Source: Bacteroidales bacterium
Lineage (GTDB): Bacteria; Bacteroidota; Bacteroidia; Bacteroidales; VadinHA17
Direction of reading: 5' to 3'
Length of the DNA stretch: 32,707 nt
Assembly (NCBI GenBank): GCA_027067975.1
Contig: JAMOUS010000204.1
Span: 1 to 32,707 of the forward strand
Positions 7,972 to 16,399 of this stretch are shown piece after piece. The position numbers and the translations under genes are program-made. The stretch's first letter is position 1. The number at the start of each line of letters is the position of its first letter. Below the pieces are notes generated by a model. That model did no database searches. It was given only the letters and a program-made list of their open reading frames with translations, and was not told the origin of the DNA.

Positions 7972-8415
7972 ATGAACATAACCGGTGCGATAAGATTGTC
8001 GCAGGAGTTTCTTGCTGATCTTTACGATCTCAGCTTTGACGGACTCTACCTTTTGGCCCGACCTTACCTGGATGCCGAGAAGGCCCGTGATGTGGTGCAG
8101 GAAGTCTTCGTCAGACTGGCCGAGCAGGAGGATCTTATCCTCCACACCTTCCTGAAAGCTTACCTCCACCGGTCGGTCGTGCATGCCTGTCTCAACGAGC
8201 TGAAAAAACGGCATGCCGAAGATGAGTATGCCCTGGAACTTCGCTTGCGTATGCTTGAGGAAGAACGCTCGCGGGAGGAAGATCCCCTTGCGGGCCGCGA
8301 GACCCTGGAGCAGGTGTTGTTGGCTATTCAACGGACCTCCCCGATCTGTTATACCATCGATCACAGGACAGTCTACCTCGAAAAGATCCCGAGCAAGAAC
8401 ACCCAAAATCCATAA
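7972..8415 (+). CDS. Hybrid ORF: ECF sigma region 2 joined to a FecR-like C-terminal tail (probable deletion remnant)
   Basis: 147 residues. Residues 1 to about 105 read as an ECF sigma-70 factor: FDGLYLLARPYLDAEKARDVVQEVF is a classic region 2, followed by LKAYLHRSVVHACLNELKKR. Region 4 (LP...IFLL, a GLSY-EIA helix-turn-helix) is missing altogether. From about residue 110 the chain reads ETLEQVLLAIQRTSP, ICYTIDHRTVYLEK, which resembles the end of Bacteroidetes FecR anti-sigma proteins (DUF4974: leevL..L..TsPi.Y.i....i.l). The simplest reading is an in-frame deletion fusing a sigma gene to the 3' end of its neighbouring anti-sigma gene. The stop lies five bases before SusC, where a FecR gene would end. 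It probably cannot work as a normal sigma factor, because -35 recognition by region 4 is absent. A shared STN-like origin for the tail is an alternative. Confidence 0.7.
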   Translation: MNITGAIRLSQEFLADLYDLSFDGLYLLARPYLDAEKARDVVQEVFVRLAEQEDLILHTFLKAYLHRSVVHACLNELKKRHAEDEYALELRLRMLEEERSREEDPLAGRETLEQVLLAIQRTSPICYTIDHRTVYLEKIPSKNTQNP

Positions 8416-8420
8416 TCGCG

Positions 8421-11400
8421 ATGAGAAATAAAATCCTGACCCTGTTGTTCCATCTCATCCTCACGGCGGTGCCCCTCTTCCCGCAAGGGGAGAAAGTGAC
8501 CGTGAAAGGTGAGGGGATTCCTCTGCGGCAGCTCTTCGAGATGATCCAGGAGAAGACGCATTACCGTTTTTTCTACAACGAGGATCTTCCTGCCCTGAAC
8601 GAAAGGGTGACCGTGGATGCCCGGAATGAGGATGTGAGCACGTTGTTGACCTCGGTGCTGGGGCAACGGGGTCTGATGTACCGGATCATTGATGGCAAGC
8701 TGATCGTCGTGGCCGATCCGAAAGGCTTCCAGCAGCATACCGTGAGCGGGCGTGTGACGACCGAGGACGGCTCCCCTTTGCCGGGGGTGAATGTGTTCAT
8801 CAAGGGCACCTCCAAGGGGACCATTACCGATACTGACGGACGTTACTCGCTCGAGGTCCCTGATGGTGCCACGGTGCTGGTCTTTTCGTTTGTGGGCTAT
8901 AAGCCGCAGGAGATCCCGGTGGGCGACCGACGGGTGCTCAATGTCCGGCTGAAAGAGTCGGTGCAGAAGCTCGAGAAAGTGGTGGTCACCGGCCTGGGCA
9001 TCTCCCGCAAGCAGAAATCGTTGGGATATGCCGTGACCGAGGTGGGAGGTGAAGAGGTGGCCCAGGCCAAGGAAGCCAACATGATCAATTCGCTGGCCGG
9101 AAAGGTGGCGGGCATGCAGATCAACCGCACGGCCGGCGGGGTAGGGTCATCAAGCCGCGTGATCCTGCGCGGCATCACCTCCCTGCTGGGCAGCAACCGG
9201 CCCCTTTTCGTCGTCGACGGCGTGCCGGTGAGCTCCGGAAACCTCGGCAGCGCCGGGGAATGGGGAGGCATCGACCGGGGCGACAACATCGCCGACATCA
9301 ACCCTGAGGATATCGAAAGCATCTCCGTCCTGAAAGGCCCCAGTGCATCGGCCATCTACGGCTCGATCGGAGCCAACGGCGTGATCCTCATCACCACCAA
9401 GAAAGGAAGCCGCAAAGAGGGAGTGGGGGTCGAGTACAGCTCTTCCGTATCGATGGACACCCCGTTGGTATTGCCGGAGCTGCAAAACAAGTACGGCATG
9501 GGGGGCTATGGAGTGTACGCCCCTATCGATCCGGTGACAGGCCTGCCTTCGGGAGAATATCCCTGGGTATGGAGCTACGGACCGGAGATGCAGGGACAAC
9601 TCCTCATCAACTGGCTCGGGGAAGAACAGCCTTATACGCCGCAACCGGACAATTACAAAGACTTCTTTACAACGGGGTGGGGGTTGACCAACACGTTGGC
9701 TTTTGAGGCGGGTTCGCCCAAAGCCACCACACGGGTATCTTTCTCCGATTTCAGGACGCAAGGGATCGTGCCCAACAACGACCTGAACCGCCAGACCTTC
9801 AACCTGCGGGGTACTGCCAAACTGGGCAAGCGCCTCGACCTCGACGCACGGGTCACCTATGTCCATCAACGGGCCCACAACCGCCCTCTGATGAGCGAAG
9901 ATCCCCACAACCCGGTGTATATGCTCGAAATGATGCCCCGTAACCTGCGTCTCGAGGATCTTAAGAACAATATCGTCGATGAGAACGGAAAGGAGAAGAA
10001 CTGGATGTCTGACATCTTCACCAGCAACCCCTATTGGGGCCTGAAATATATCGGGAATCTCGACGATAAGAACCGTATGATCAGTTTCTTGTCGCTCAAC
10101 TATCATTTTTCCGACTGGCTGAGCCTGCTCTTCCGCAACGGGATGGACTATTATTCGTTGCGGACGAAAGAATGGCGTGCCAATAAGTCGAAGACCAACA
10201 ACGACGGATACCTTTCGGCCAGCCAGAGCAACAACATGTCATTCAATTCCGATTTCCTGCTTTCGGCCAAGAAGAAGCTATCGGACAATCTGGGCGGGGG
10301 GCTCAGCCTCGGCGGGAACATGCGCTACTACAACGGTATCTGGATCGGTCAGAGCGGAAGTCTTTTCCATGTTCCCGATTTTTACAACATCAGCAATGTA
10401 TCGCGTTACTCCACCGGTGAGGGTTTTTCGGAAAAAGAGGTCTTCTCGCTGTATGCTCTGGCCAACCTTTCCTGGAAGGATTATCTGTTCCTGGATGCCA
10501 CGATCCGGAATGACTGGTCGACCACATTGCCCAAGAACAACAACTCCTATTTTTACCACTCGGAGAACATCGGTTTCATTTTCACGCAGGCCTTTGGCTG
10601 GAAGAATTATTGGTTCTCGTTCGGGAAGCTGCGGGGTTCGTTCGCAAAGGTGGGGAACGACACGGGTCCGTACCAGACTTATCAGTATTATTATGTGGAG
10701 CAGAGCAAGTTCCCCTACCCGTTGGGCAACCTTTCGTCGCAGTTGGCTTTCTATGACTTCAAACCGGAGCTTACCGACTCGTGGGAGGCGGGGGCGGATC
10801 TGATGTTCTTCGGGCGTCGGCTGGAGGCCAATTTCACCTATTATGAGAACCTTTCGAAGAACCAGATCATGTCGGTGCCGTTGTCGCACACCACCGGCTA
10901 TACGAGCAAGAAATTCAATGCCGGCAGCATCCGGAGCCGCGGTTATGAGGTGGTGGTAGGAGGGACACCGGTACATACCGAATCGGGTTTCGACCTGCAC
11001 TTGTCGTTCAATCTTTCGCACAGTGTTTCGATCGTCGAGTCGTTGCATCCCAGTCTGGACAAGCTGGAGCTGGCACACCTGTGGTCGGCATCGATCCAGG
11101 CCAGACCCGGAGAGAAATATGGTGATATCTACGGCTATGCTTACAAAAAAGACAAGTTCGGCCGCAAGTTGATCGACGACCGGGGTTTTGCCCAGAAAGG
11201 GGACTATACCAACCTGGGGAATATCAACCCTGATTTCCTGGCAGGGTTCTCGGGCAAGATGTCATGGAAAGGTTTGAGCTTCAGTTTCCTTGTGGACATT
11301 CAGCAAGGAGGGAAGTTCTTCTCCTGGGGCAAGGCGATGAAGTGTCTTTTCGGGAATACGGTGGAAACACTTGAGGGGCGTGCCGAATGGTATGCCACCC

Positions 11401-11816
11401 ATGATCCTGCCACGATGTACCAGACCCCGCTGCCGGGAGTGGAGCCGGATGGTTACTATGAGGAGGGTGTCCTGGAGAAGAACGGCCAGCCCAACAATAT
11501 TCCCATCCAGCCGATCTGGCGGTGGTACAACGTGTATGCCCAGGACATTGCGGAGGAATGGATCGTGGATGCTTCCAATGTGAGGATGCGCGAGATGGTA
11601 TTGGGGTATACCTTCCCTGCCAAGCTCCTGAAGAATACGCCCCTGGCCTCGGCACACGTGGGCCTCTCGGGCAGGAACCTCTTCTTCTTTTACCGGGCTT
11701 CGCGCCATGTGGATCCCGAGTCGGGTTACAACCCCGGCAACGTGGGCAACGGTTTTGAGAACCATGCCTTGCCTACCACGCGCAGCATCGCTTTCAACCT
11801 GAAAATCGAATTTTGA
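8421..11816 (+). CDS. SusC/RagA-type TonB-dependent transporter with N-terminal STN domain
   Basis: An outer-membrane importer of 1131 residues. A signal peptide at about 1-22 (ILTLLFHLILTAVPLFPQG) is followed by an STN domain at about 24-98 (IPLRQLFEMIQEKTHYRFFY ... IIDGKLIVV). Next come a carboxypeptidase-regulatory-like Ig domain at about 108-190 (VSGRVTTEDGSPLPGVNVFI), the TonB-box region (EKVVVTGLG), the plug (RGITSLLGSNRPLFVVDGVP; VLKGPSASAIYGSIGANGVI) and a long beta-barrel ending in aromatic FNLKIEF. It transports ligand captured by the SusD partner, whose ATG lies two bases after this stop. An STN domain normally signals through a FecR-type anti-sigma factor, but the adjacent regulator gene is damaged. 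The substrate cannot be read from the sequence; the downstream GH5 suggests a glycan or glycolipid. Confidence 0.96.
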   Translation: MRNKILTLLFHLILTAVPLFPQGEKVTVKGEGIPLRQLFEMIQEKTHYRFFYNEDLPALNERVTVDARNEDVSTLLTSVLGQRGLMYRIIDGKLIVVADPKGFQQHTVSGRVTTEDGSPLPGVNVFIKGTSKGTITDTDGRYSLEVPDGATVLVFSFVGYKPQEIPVGDRRVLNVRLKESVQKLEKVVVTGLGISRKQKSLGYAVTEVGGEEVAQAKEANMINSLAGKVAGMQINRTAGGVGSSSRVILRGITSLLGSNRPLFVVDGVPVSSGNLGSAGEWGGIDRGDNIADINPEDIESISVLKGPSASAIYGSIGANGVILITTKKGSRKEGVGVEYSSSVSMDTPLVLPELQNKYGMGGYGVYAPIDPVTGLPSGEYPWVWSYGPEMQGQLLINWLGEEQPYTPQPDNYKDFFTTGWGLTNTLAFEAGSPKATTRVSFSDFRTQGIVPNNDLNRQTFNLRGTAKLGKRLDLDARVTYVHQRAHNRPLMSEDPHNPVYMLEMMPRNLRLEDLKNNIVDENGKEKNWMSDIFTSNPYWGLKYIGNLDDKNRMISFLSLNYHFSDWLSLLFRNGMDYYSLRTKEWRANKSKTNNDGYLSASQSNNMSFNSDFLLSAKKKLSDNLGGGLSLGGNMRYYNGIWIGQSGSLFHVPDFYNISNVSRYSTGEGFSEKEVFSLYALANLSWKDYLFLDATIRNDWSTTLPKNNNSYFYHSENIGFIFTQAFGWKNYWFSFGKLRGSFAKVGNDTGPYQTYQYYYVEQSKFPYPLGNLSSQLAFYDFKPELTDSWEAGADLMFFGRRLEANFTYYENLSKNQIMSVPLSHTTGYTSKKFNAGSIRSRGYEVVVGGTPVHTESGFDLHLSFNLSHSVSIVESLHPSLDKLELAHLWSASIQARPGEKYGDIYGYAYKKDKFGRKLIDDRGFAQKGDYTNLGNINPDFLAGFSGKMSWKGLSFSFLVDIQQGGKFFSWGKAMKCLFGNTVETLEGRAEWYATHDPATMYQTPLPGVEPDGYYEEGVLEKNGQPNNIPIQPIWRWYNVYAQDIAEEWIVDASNVRMREMVLGYTFPAKLLKNTPLASAHVGLSGRNLFFFYRASRHVDPESGYNPGNVGNGFENHALPTTRSIAFNLKIEF

Positions 11817-11818
11817 CC

Positions 11819-13327
11819 ATGAAAAGGATACGACAGAAAATGAAAACCCTTCCGCAAATACTGGCTTTGATCCTGCTGGCTGCCGGCATGAGCGGGTGCT
11901 ACTCGGATTTCAAGGACATGAACAAGAATCCGAATGCGCTGACCTCCCTCGATGCGGAATATCTTTTCTCCAATGCGGTGAAGAAGACCTTCCTCGACAC
12001 CCGTACCGACTGGAAGCTGATGCTCCATTTCGGGTCACAGTACAGTCATTTCTATGTGGTGTCCCACAATACCACACGGCCCCATGATACGTATAAGGAC
12101 AATCTTTACACGGAGGATTATTTTGACATATACAGTGCCACTTTTGTCGGGCCGTTGAAGCTCACCAACGAGGTGATCCGGCTCACCGCCGAAGGGGGTG
12201 AACAGGAGAATCCTTTGCGCAATGCCATGGCCCAGGTAGTGGCCATGGTCAACTATGCCCGCATCACCGACCTTTACGGGGACATCCCTTATACGGAAGG
12301 CGGTTGGGGCCGCGAAGGGGTCCTCAGCCCCAAATATGATGCCCAGCAGTTCATCTACGAGGATATGATGACCCGGCTGAAGAACTGTATCGAGGTGATC
12401 AAGGCGGGCGACCCCAAGGATGCTTACCCGGGTTTTGACCCGTTGTATGACAATGATCCGGAGGCGTGGGTGCGTTTCGCCAGCTCTTTCCGCTTACGTT
12501 TGGCCATGCGGGCGCGCTTTGCAGATGAGGCGTTCGCATCACAGGTGATCAGCGAATGCTTGCAAGAAGAGCTTATCGAGGATCTCGGGCAGAATGCCCA
12601 GATCGTCCGCTATGACAATCCCGACCTGTATAACAACTGGGACTGGATACACGGGATGCTACCCTGGAAAATGAGCAAGAAGCTGGTCGACTGGTTGAAG
12701 AACACTTCCGACCCGCGGTTGCAGGAATGGGTGGAGCCCACTCCTTTCGGGGAATACCGGGGGGTGCCGAACGGCCTGAACGATGTGGAGTTCTCAAAGG
12801 TGTACTGGGACAGTATCTCCGATCCCACCCCTGCACTTTATGCCAGGGATATGCCGGTCTATTTTCTTACAGCGCCGGAAGTGAAGTTCCTCCATGCCGA
12901 AGCAGCCCTGATCGGACTCGATGGCGGTGATGCCAACCAGTACTACCGCGAAGGGATCCGGCTGGCCATGGAACAGTGGAACATCCCCGACACGGCCATC
13001 CAGCGCTTTCTCGACCATGAGGCGGAAGCCACCCTGTTCGGTAGCGACGAGAACAAACTTCGCCAGATCGCCACGCAGAAGTGGCTCTCTTTTGCCACCA
13101 ACTTTATCCAGGCATATACCAGCATCCGCCGTACCGGCTATCCGTTGATCCCGCAGCGGACCGCCCCATGGCTCGACCGCGGTGTCACGGACGGCTATCT
13201 TCCCAAACGTTTTAAATATCCCAAAAAGGAGATCGCCATCAACTACGATCATGTGATGGAAGCCATCGAGCGGCAAGGGCCCAATGAGATCTCCACGCCG
13301 GTATGGTGGGATGTGAAGGGGGATTGA
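11819..13327 (+). CDS. SusD/RagB-family surface lipoprotein (SusD-like_2 type)
   Basis: 502 residues from the ATG at 11819, two bases after the SusC stop; a second ATG at 11840 would trim seven residues. The signal peptide ends in a lipobox, AAGMSGC, with Cys27 as the lipidated residue. The mature N-terminus DFKDMNKNPNAL is the 'NxNPN' segment of SusD-like proteins. The rest is helix-rich with TPR-like features, as expected (ARITDLYGDIPYTEGG; VRFASSFRLRLAMRAR; FLTAPEVKFLHAEAAL; RQIATQKWLSFATNFIQAYT). SusD caps the SusC barrel at the outer surface and binds the oligosaccharide or other ligand. It belongs to the same transcript as the downstream PKD lipoprotein, which starts 29 bases later. Confidence 0.95.
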   Translation: MKRIRQKMKTLPQILALILLAAGMSGCYSDFKDMNKNPNALTSLDAEYLFSNAVKKTFLDTRTDWKLMLHFGSQYSHFYVVSHNTTRPHDTYKDNLYTEDYFDIYSATFVGPLKLTNEVIRLTAEGGEQENPLRNAMAQVVAMVNYARITDLYGDIPYTEGGWGREGVLSPKYDAQQFIYEDMMTRLKNCIEVIKAGDPKDAYPGFDPLYDNDPEAWVRFASSFRLRLAMRARFADEAFASQVISECLQEELIEDLGQNAQIVRYDNPDLYNNWDWIHGMLPWKMSKKLVDWLKNTSDPRLQEWVEPTPFGEYRGVPNGLNDVEFSKVYWDSISDPTPALYARDMPVYFLTAPEVKFLHAEAALIGLDGGDANQYYREGIRLAMEQWNIPDTAIQRFLDHEAEATLFGSDENKLRQIATQKWLSFATNFIQAYTSIRRTGYPLIPQRTAPWLDRGVTDGYLPKRFKYPKKEIAINYDHVMEAIERQGPNEISTPVWWDVKGD

Positions 13328-13356
13328 GCAAGAGAAACCCGAAAAATGCGGAAACC

Positions 13357-14292
13357 ATGAAACGAAATGGAAGGATGATACTGAAAAAGATCATACGGAT
13401 GGCAGGGGTGGCCTTTTTCGCCGCCGCGATGTTCTCCGCCTGCAGTGAAGAAGCCCCGTTGGTCGACTTCTATTTTGAGGTGCGGGGCGATACGGCCATA
13501 TTCAACAGCAAGGCGATCCATGCCGATACCTATGCTTGGGATTTCGGTGACGGACAGACCTTCGACGAACCTGACCCGATACACATTTATGAGAACCCGG
13601 GAGATTACGAAGTGACCCTGACCGTCACGGGAAAAGGCGGCCAGGATTCCCAGACGAAGGTCGTGACCATTGTTCCCAATTCGCCCTATGACCTGCTTAC
13701 GGGAGGTCCCGACAATACGGAAGGAAAAGTATGGCGGATCAGCCGTACCATTTCTTCCGGCGATGCCATTTTTACACCCATCGATGAGGAACTTGGGCAT
13801 GTTTACCTGCCAATGTACAACAATGTACTGGAAGACCTGGGCCTGGGGGAGGAGTATGAGGATGAGTTCATTTTTTATCCCGATGGGACATACAAGCATA
13901 ATGTCAAGAACGGCGGGGGGATGACCGGCTATCGTTATGCCAGCAATAACGGACTGGAGGTGATCAAGACCACCCCGTACGGGATCTGGGTGACGAAGTT
14001 CTCCCCTCCCGAACATGCCACTTTCACATTTGCCGAGGATACGACCTTTACCTTAAAGTGTGCGATGGAACGGGAGGATTCGCTTTATGATGTCACCTTC
14101 CACCATGTGATGGTCGTCCAGGCCTCCGAGCCGGAATTCTTTGTCTTGCGGGATTATACCCGTACGGTGATCATCAAGGAGATCACCCATGACAAGATGA
14201 GGGTGTTGGTGTTCCTTTCGAGCAGTGACATTGATGATATTTCCCAATATCCTACCCATGCTTTCCTGATGACCCTCGAAGCTGAAAAATAA
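13357..14292 (+). CDS. PKD-domain surface lipoprotein, SusE/F-like position
   Basis: 311 residues from the ATG at 13357; the ATG at 13375 is also possible. The signal peptide ends in FSAC (Cys29), predicting a lipoprotein. A PKD (Ig-like) domain occupies about 36-105, with the signature YAWDFGDGQTF and IYENPGDYEVTLTVTGKGG. The C-terminal 200 residues (GGPDNTEGKVWRISR onward) are beta-rich and not assignable to a named family; they include FYPDGTYKHNVKNGGG. The position directly after SusD is where PUL surface glycan-binding proteins usually lie, so ligand binding at the cell surface is inferred. There are no catalytic motifs. The next gene begins four bases after the stop. Confidence 0.85.
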   Translation: MKRNGRMILKKIIRMAGVAFFAAAMFSACSEEAPLVDFYFEVRGDTAIFNSKAIHADTYAWDFGDGQTFDEPDPIHIYENPGDYEVTLTVTGKGGQDSQTKVVTIVPNSPYDLLTGGPDNTEGKVWRISRTISSGDAIFTPIDEELGHVYLPMYNNVLEDLGLGEEYEDEFIFYPDGTYKHNVKNGGGMTGYRYASNNGLEVIKTTPYGIWVTKFSPPEHATFTFAEDTTFTLKCAMEREDSLYDVTFHHVMVVQASEPEFFVLRDYTRTVIIKEITHDKMRVLVFLSSSDIDDISQYPTHAFLMTLEAEK

Positions 14293-14295
14293 ATC

Positions 14296-15882
14296 ATGAT
14301 GATGAAAAAAGGAATAAAAATTTGGATCGCCGCTGGGTTGCTGCTGGCAGGGATCACCGCATGTACAACAGGGACACACTTTTCTCCTTTTCTCCGTGTT
14401 GAGGGGAATGCCTTTATCGATTCAGCGGGCCGCGAGGTCGTGTTGCATGGTATCAATGTGATCAACAAGGATCCTGGGACAAAGTATCTCTGCAGCATAG
14501 GAGAGGAGGTGTATGAAAAGATGCACAGCTGGGGGTTCAATGTGGTGAGGCTGGGCATTCTCTGGGACGGACTGGAACCGGAGCCGGGAAAATATGATGA
14601 GGAGATGTTCCGTTGTATCGACCGGCATATTGCCTGGGCACGCAAATATGGGATCTATGTGCTCCTGGACATGCATCAGGATCTTTACGGGGAGAAGTAT
14701 TCGGACGGGGCGCCTCGCTGGGCTACCCTTGACGAAGATTTGCCCCATCAAACCGGAGCAATCTGGAGCGATGCTTACCTGTTGAGCCCGGCCATCCAGC
14801 GGGCTTTCGACAATTTCTGGAGGAATGCTCCTGCCCCAGATGGGAAAGGCATCCAGGATCATTATGCAGACCTGTGGAAAAAGATCGCGGCCCGGTATGC
14901 CCGGGAGCCGGTGGTGATCGGATACGATCTGATGAACGAACCTTTCCCGGGATCGCAGGCGGAGCAATATGTGCAGGCGATGATCGGGGCATACGGACAG
15001 TGGCTTGCCCGCACCACAGGAAAAATGCTTTCCGAAAAGGAACTGGTGGCTATGTGGAGCTCGCCGGAGGGGAAAGCGAAGGTTTTCGAATCCCTGCAGG
15101 ATACGGCCGTCTATAAGCAGGTGCTTCACTCCATCCTGCCGTTGACCCGCATGTTCGAGCAGGGCCCCCTGAACGACTTCTATACCCGTGTCGGTAGAGC
15201 GATCCGGGAGGTGGACACCCACCACATTCTTTTCCTGGAGCACAACTATTTCTGTAACCCCGGCGTTCCCAGCCAGCTGGTCATTCCCCGCACGGCACCT
15301 GACGGCGGCCGTGACCCGCTCGTGGCCTATGCTCCCCACGGCTATGATCTGCTGGTGGATACCCGGGATTATGACAAGGCCAGTGCCGCACGTGTAGCCT
15401 TCCTGTTTGGACAGATCGAAAAGACGGCCCAGAGATTGAATGTCCCCGTGCTGGTGGGAGAATGGGGGGCGTTCCATTCCCGCAAGGATGTGTTCGTGGA
15501 ACATGCTCGGCTCATTACCGGTATGTTCGCCAAAATGAAAGCTTCTGAAACTTTTTGGGCATATTACGAGGGGATCGAAGAATATCCCTTCTTCCGCGTG
15601 TTGCAGCATCCTTACCCCAAAGCCGTGGCCGGGAAGTTGAAGAGCTATTCTTTCGATCCAGAAAAAAGAGTGTTGAAGGTAACATGGGAGGAGAACGGCC
15701 AGATCCTTGAGCCTTCTCTCTTTTACGTTCCCGGCGTTACGACAGGGGATGCTGTGAACATCGAGCTTCTTCCTGAAGGGGATGGATTTGCGTTCCGTTT
15801 CCTCCCCGACGGAAAAGGGGCGGTGTTGAACGTCATCCCGCAAAAAGAAACCGGAAAAAGAACATTGAAGATCAGTTATTGA
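14296..15882 (+). CDS. Glycoside hydrolase family 5 lipoprotein, endoglycoceramidase-like
   Basis: 528 residues. The signal peptide has lipobox AGITAC, predicting lipid anchoring, probably on the cell surface. A GH5 barrel follows: FIDSAGREVVLHGINV at the start, FNVVRLGILWDGLEPEPGKY, and VLLDMHQDLYGEKYSDGAP. The acid/base Glu215 lies in DLMNEPFPG and the nucleophile Glu389 in VGEWGAF. A beta-sandwich domain fills the last 100 residues. The MHQDlY...GAPrWA segment and the NEPFPG motif resemble endoglycoceramidases, which release the intact glycan from glycosphingolipids, more than cellulases. The substrate is inferred; a related beta-glycosidase activity is possible. It lies four bases after the PKD gene in the SusC/D operon. 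Confidence 0.85.
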   Translation: MMMKKGIKIWIAAGLLLAGITACTTGTHFSPFLRVEGNAFIDSAGREVVLHGINVINKDPGTKYLCSIGEEVYEKMHSWGFNVVRLGILWDGLEPEPGKYDEEMFRCIDRHIAWARKYGIYVLLDMHQDLYGEKYSDGAPRWATLDEDLPHQTGAIWSDAYLLSPAIQRAFDNFWRNAPAPDGKGIQDHYADLWKKIAARYAREPVVIGYDLMNEPFPGSQAEQYVQAMIGAYGQWLARTTGKMLSEKELVAMWSSPEGKAKVFESLQDTAVYKQVLHSILPLTRMFEQGPLNDFYTRVGRAIREVDTHHILFLEHNYFCNPGVPSQLVIPRTAPDGGRDPLVAYAPHGYDLLVDTRDYDKASAARVAFLFGQIEKTAQRLNVPVLVGEWGAFHSRKDVFVEHARLITGMFAKMKASETFWAYYEGIEEYPFFRVLQHPYPKAVAGKLKSYSFDPEKRVLKVTWEENGQILEPSLFYVPGVTTGDAVNIELLPEGDGFAFRFLPDGKGAVLNVIPQKETGKRTLKISY

Positions 15883-15909
15883 AGTATATAACCCATAAAA
15901 CTTAAAACT

Positions 15910-16296
15910 ATGAAAAGGACAATGATGAGAACGTTAATCACGGCAGCCTTCCTGCTGCTGGTGAGCGGAGTGATGCATGCGGAAGGGAAAAAAGTGGACC
16001 CTGTAGGGACCTGGCATTTCAATGCTCCCGACGCACCGTATGAATACAGTACGGGCGATATCGTGATCACGAAAAAGGACGGGAAATACAATGCCCAGAT
16101 CGTGTATAGTGCGTATTATAAACTGGACACCAAGGATCTCAAGATAGAAGGAAATGTGATCACCTTTAAAGCTTATATCGAGGGAGATGTGATCTATTTC
16201 AAAGGGAAGATCGAGAAAGACAAGATCACGGGGAAGGTAAGTTATTCCGACGGTTCTCTTTCCGTAACAGCGGTGAGGGTGAAGAAAAAGAAATAG
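15910..16296 (+). CDS. Small secreted beta-rich protein of unknown function
   Basis: 128 residues with a clear signal peptide (TLITAAFLLLVSGVMHAEG). There is no lipobox cysteine, so the product should be periplasmic or secreted. The mature part is beta-strand rich and lysine rich: GTWHFNAPDAPYEYSTGDIV, YNAQIVYSAYYKL, IEGNVITFKAYIEGDVIYFK, then GKVSYSDGSLSVTAVRVKKK. Alternating strands and length suggest a small lipocalin-like or beta-barrel binding protein, but I cannot name a family. It is 27 bases after GH5 and immediately before a strong terminator, so it is probably the last gene of the SusC/D transcript. Confidence 0.82.
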   Translation: MKRTMMRTLITAAFLLLVSGVMHAEGKKVDPVGTWHFNAPDAPYEYSTGDIVITKKDGKYNAQIVYSAYYKLDTKDLKIEGNVITFKAYIEGDVIYFKGKIEKDKITGKVSYSDGSLSVTAVRVKKKK

Positions 16297-16310
16297 GGTA
16301 CATTTTCCGG

Positions 16311-16355
16311 AAAAGGACCGGGGAAAGGGGATTTCTTTTCTTTGGTCCTTTTTTT
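16311..16355 (+). terminator. Rho-independent terminator closing the SusC/D transcript
   Basis: AAAAGGACC at 16311-16319 pairs with GGTCCTTTT at 16344-16352 (nine pairs) around a partly self-pairing purine/pyrimidine loop, and the strand continues as a seven-T run at 16349-16355. It lies 15 bases after the small secreted protein's stop and separates it from GH1. Confidence 0.8.
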
Positions 16356-16399
16356 GTACAGACAGTTAATATGGGGATAATGTCCCGACAGAATGACAT

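Noticed and set aside
6970-8406. A 478-codon minus-strand open frame opposite nfo and the sigma-like gene
   Set aside because: It has no recognisable motifs and lies antisense to clear endonuclease IV coding sequence; codon bias on the other strand keeps it open.
9150-10106. A 318-codon minus-strand open frame opposite susC
   Set aside because: Antisense to the conserved SusC plug and barrel region; no motifs.
11651-11662. CACGTG core at about 11655 as a further parS site
   Set aside because: Flanks do not match the GTTnCACGTGAAAC consensus and it lies within susC coding sequence.
14422-15843. A 473-codon minus-strand open frame opposite GH5
   Set aside because: Antisense shadow of a well-supported GH5 gene, with low-complexity His/Pro-rich translation.
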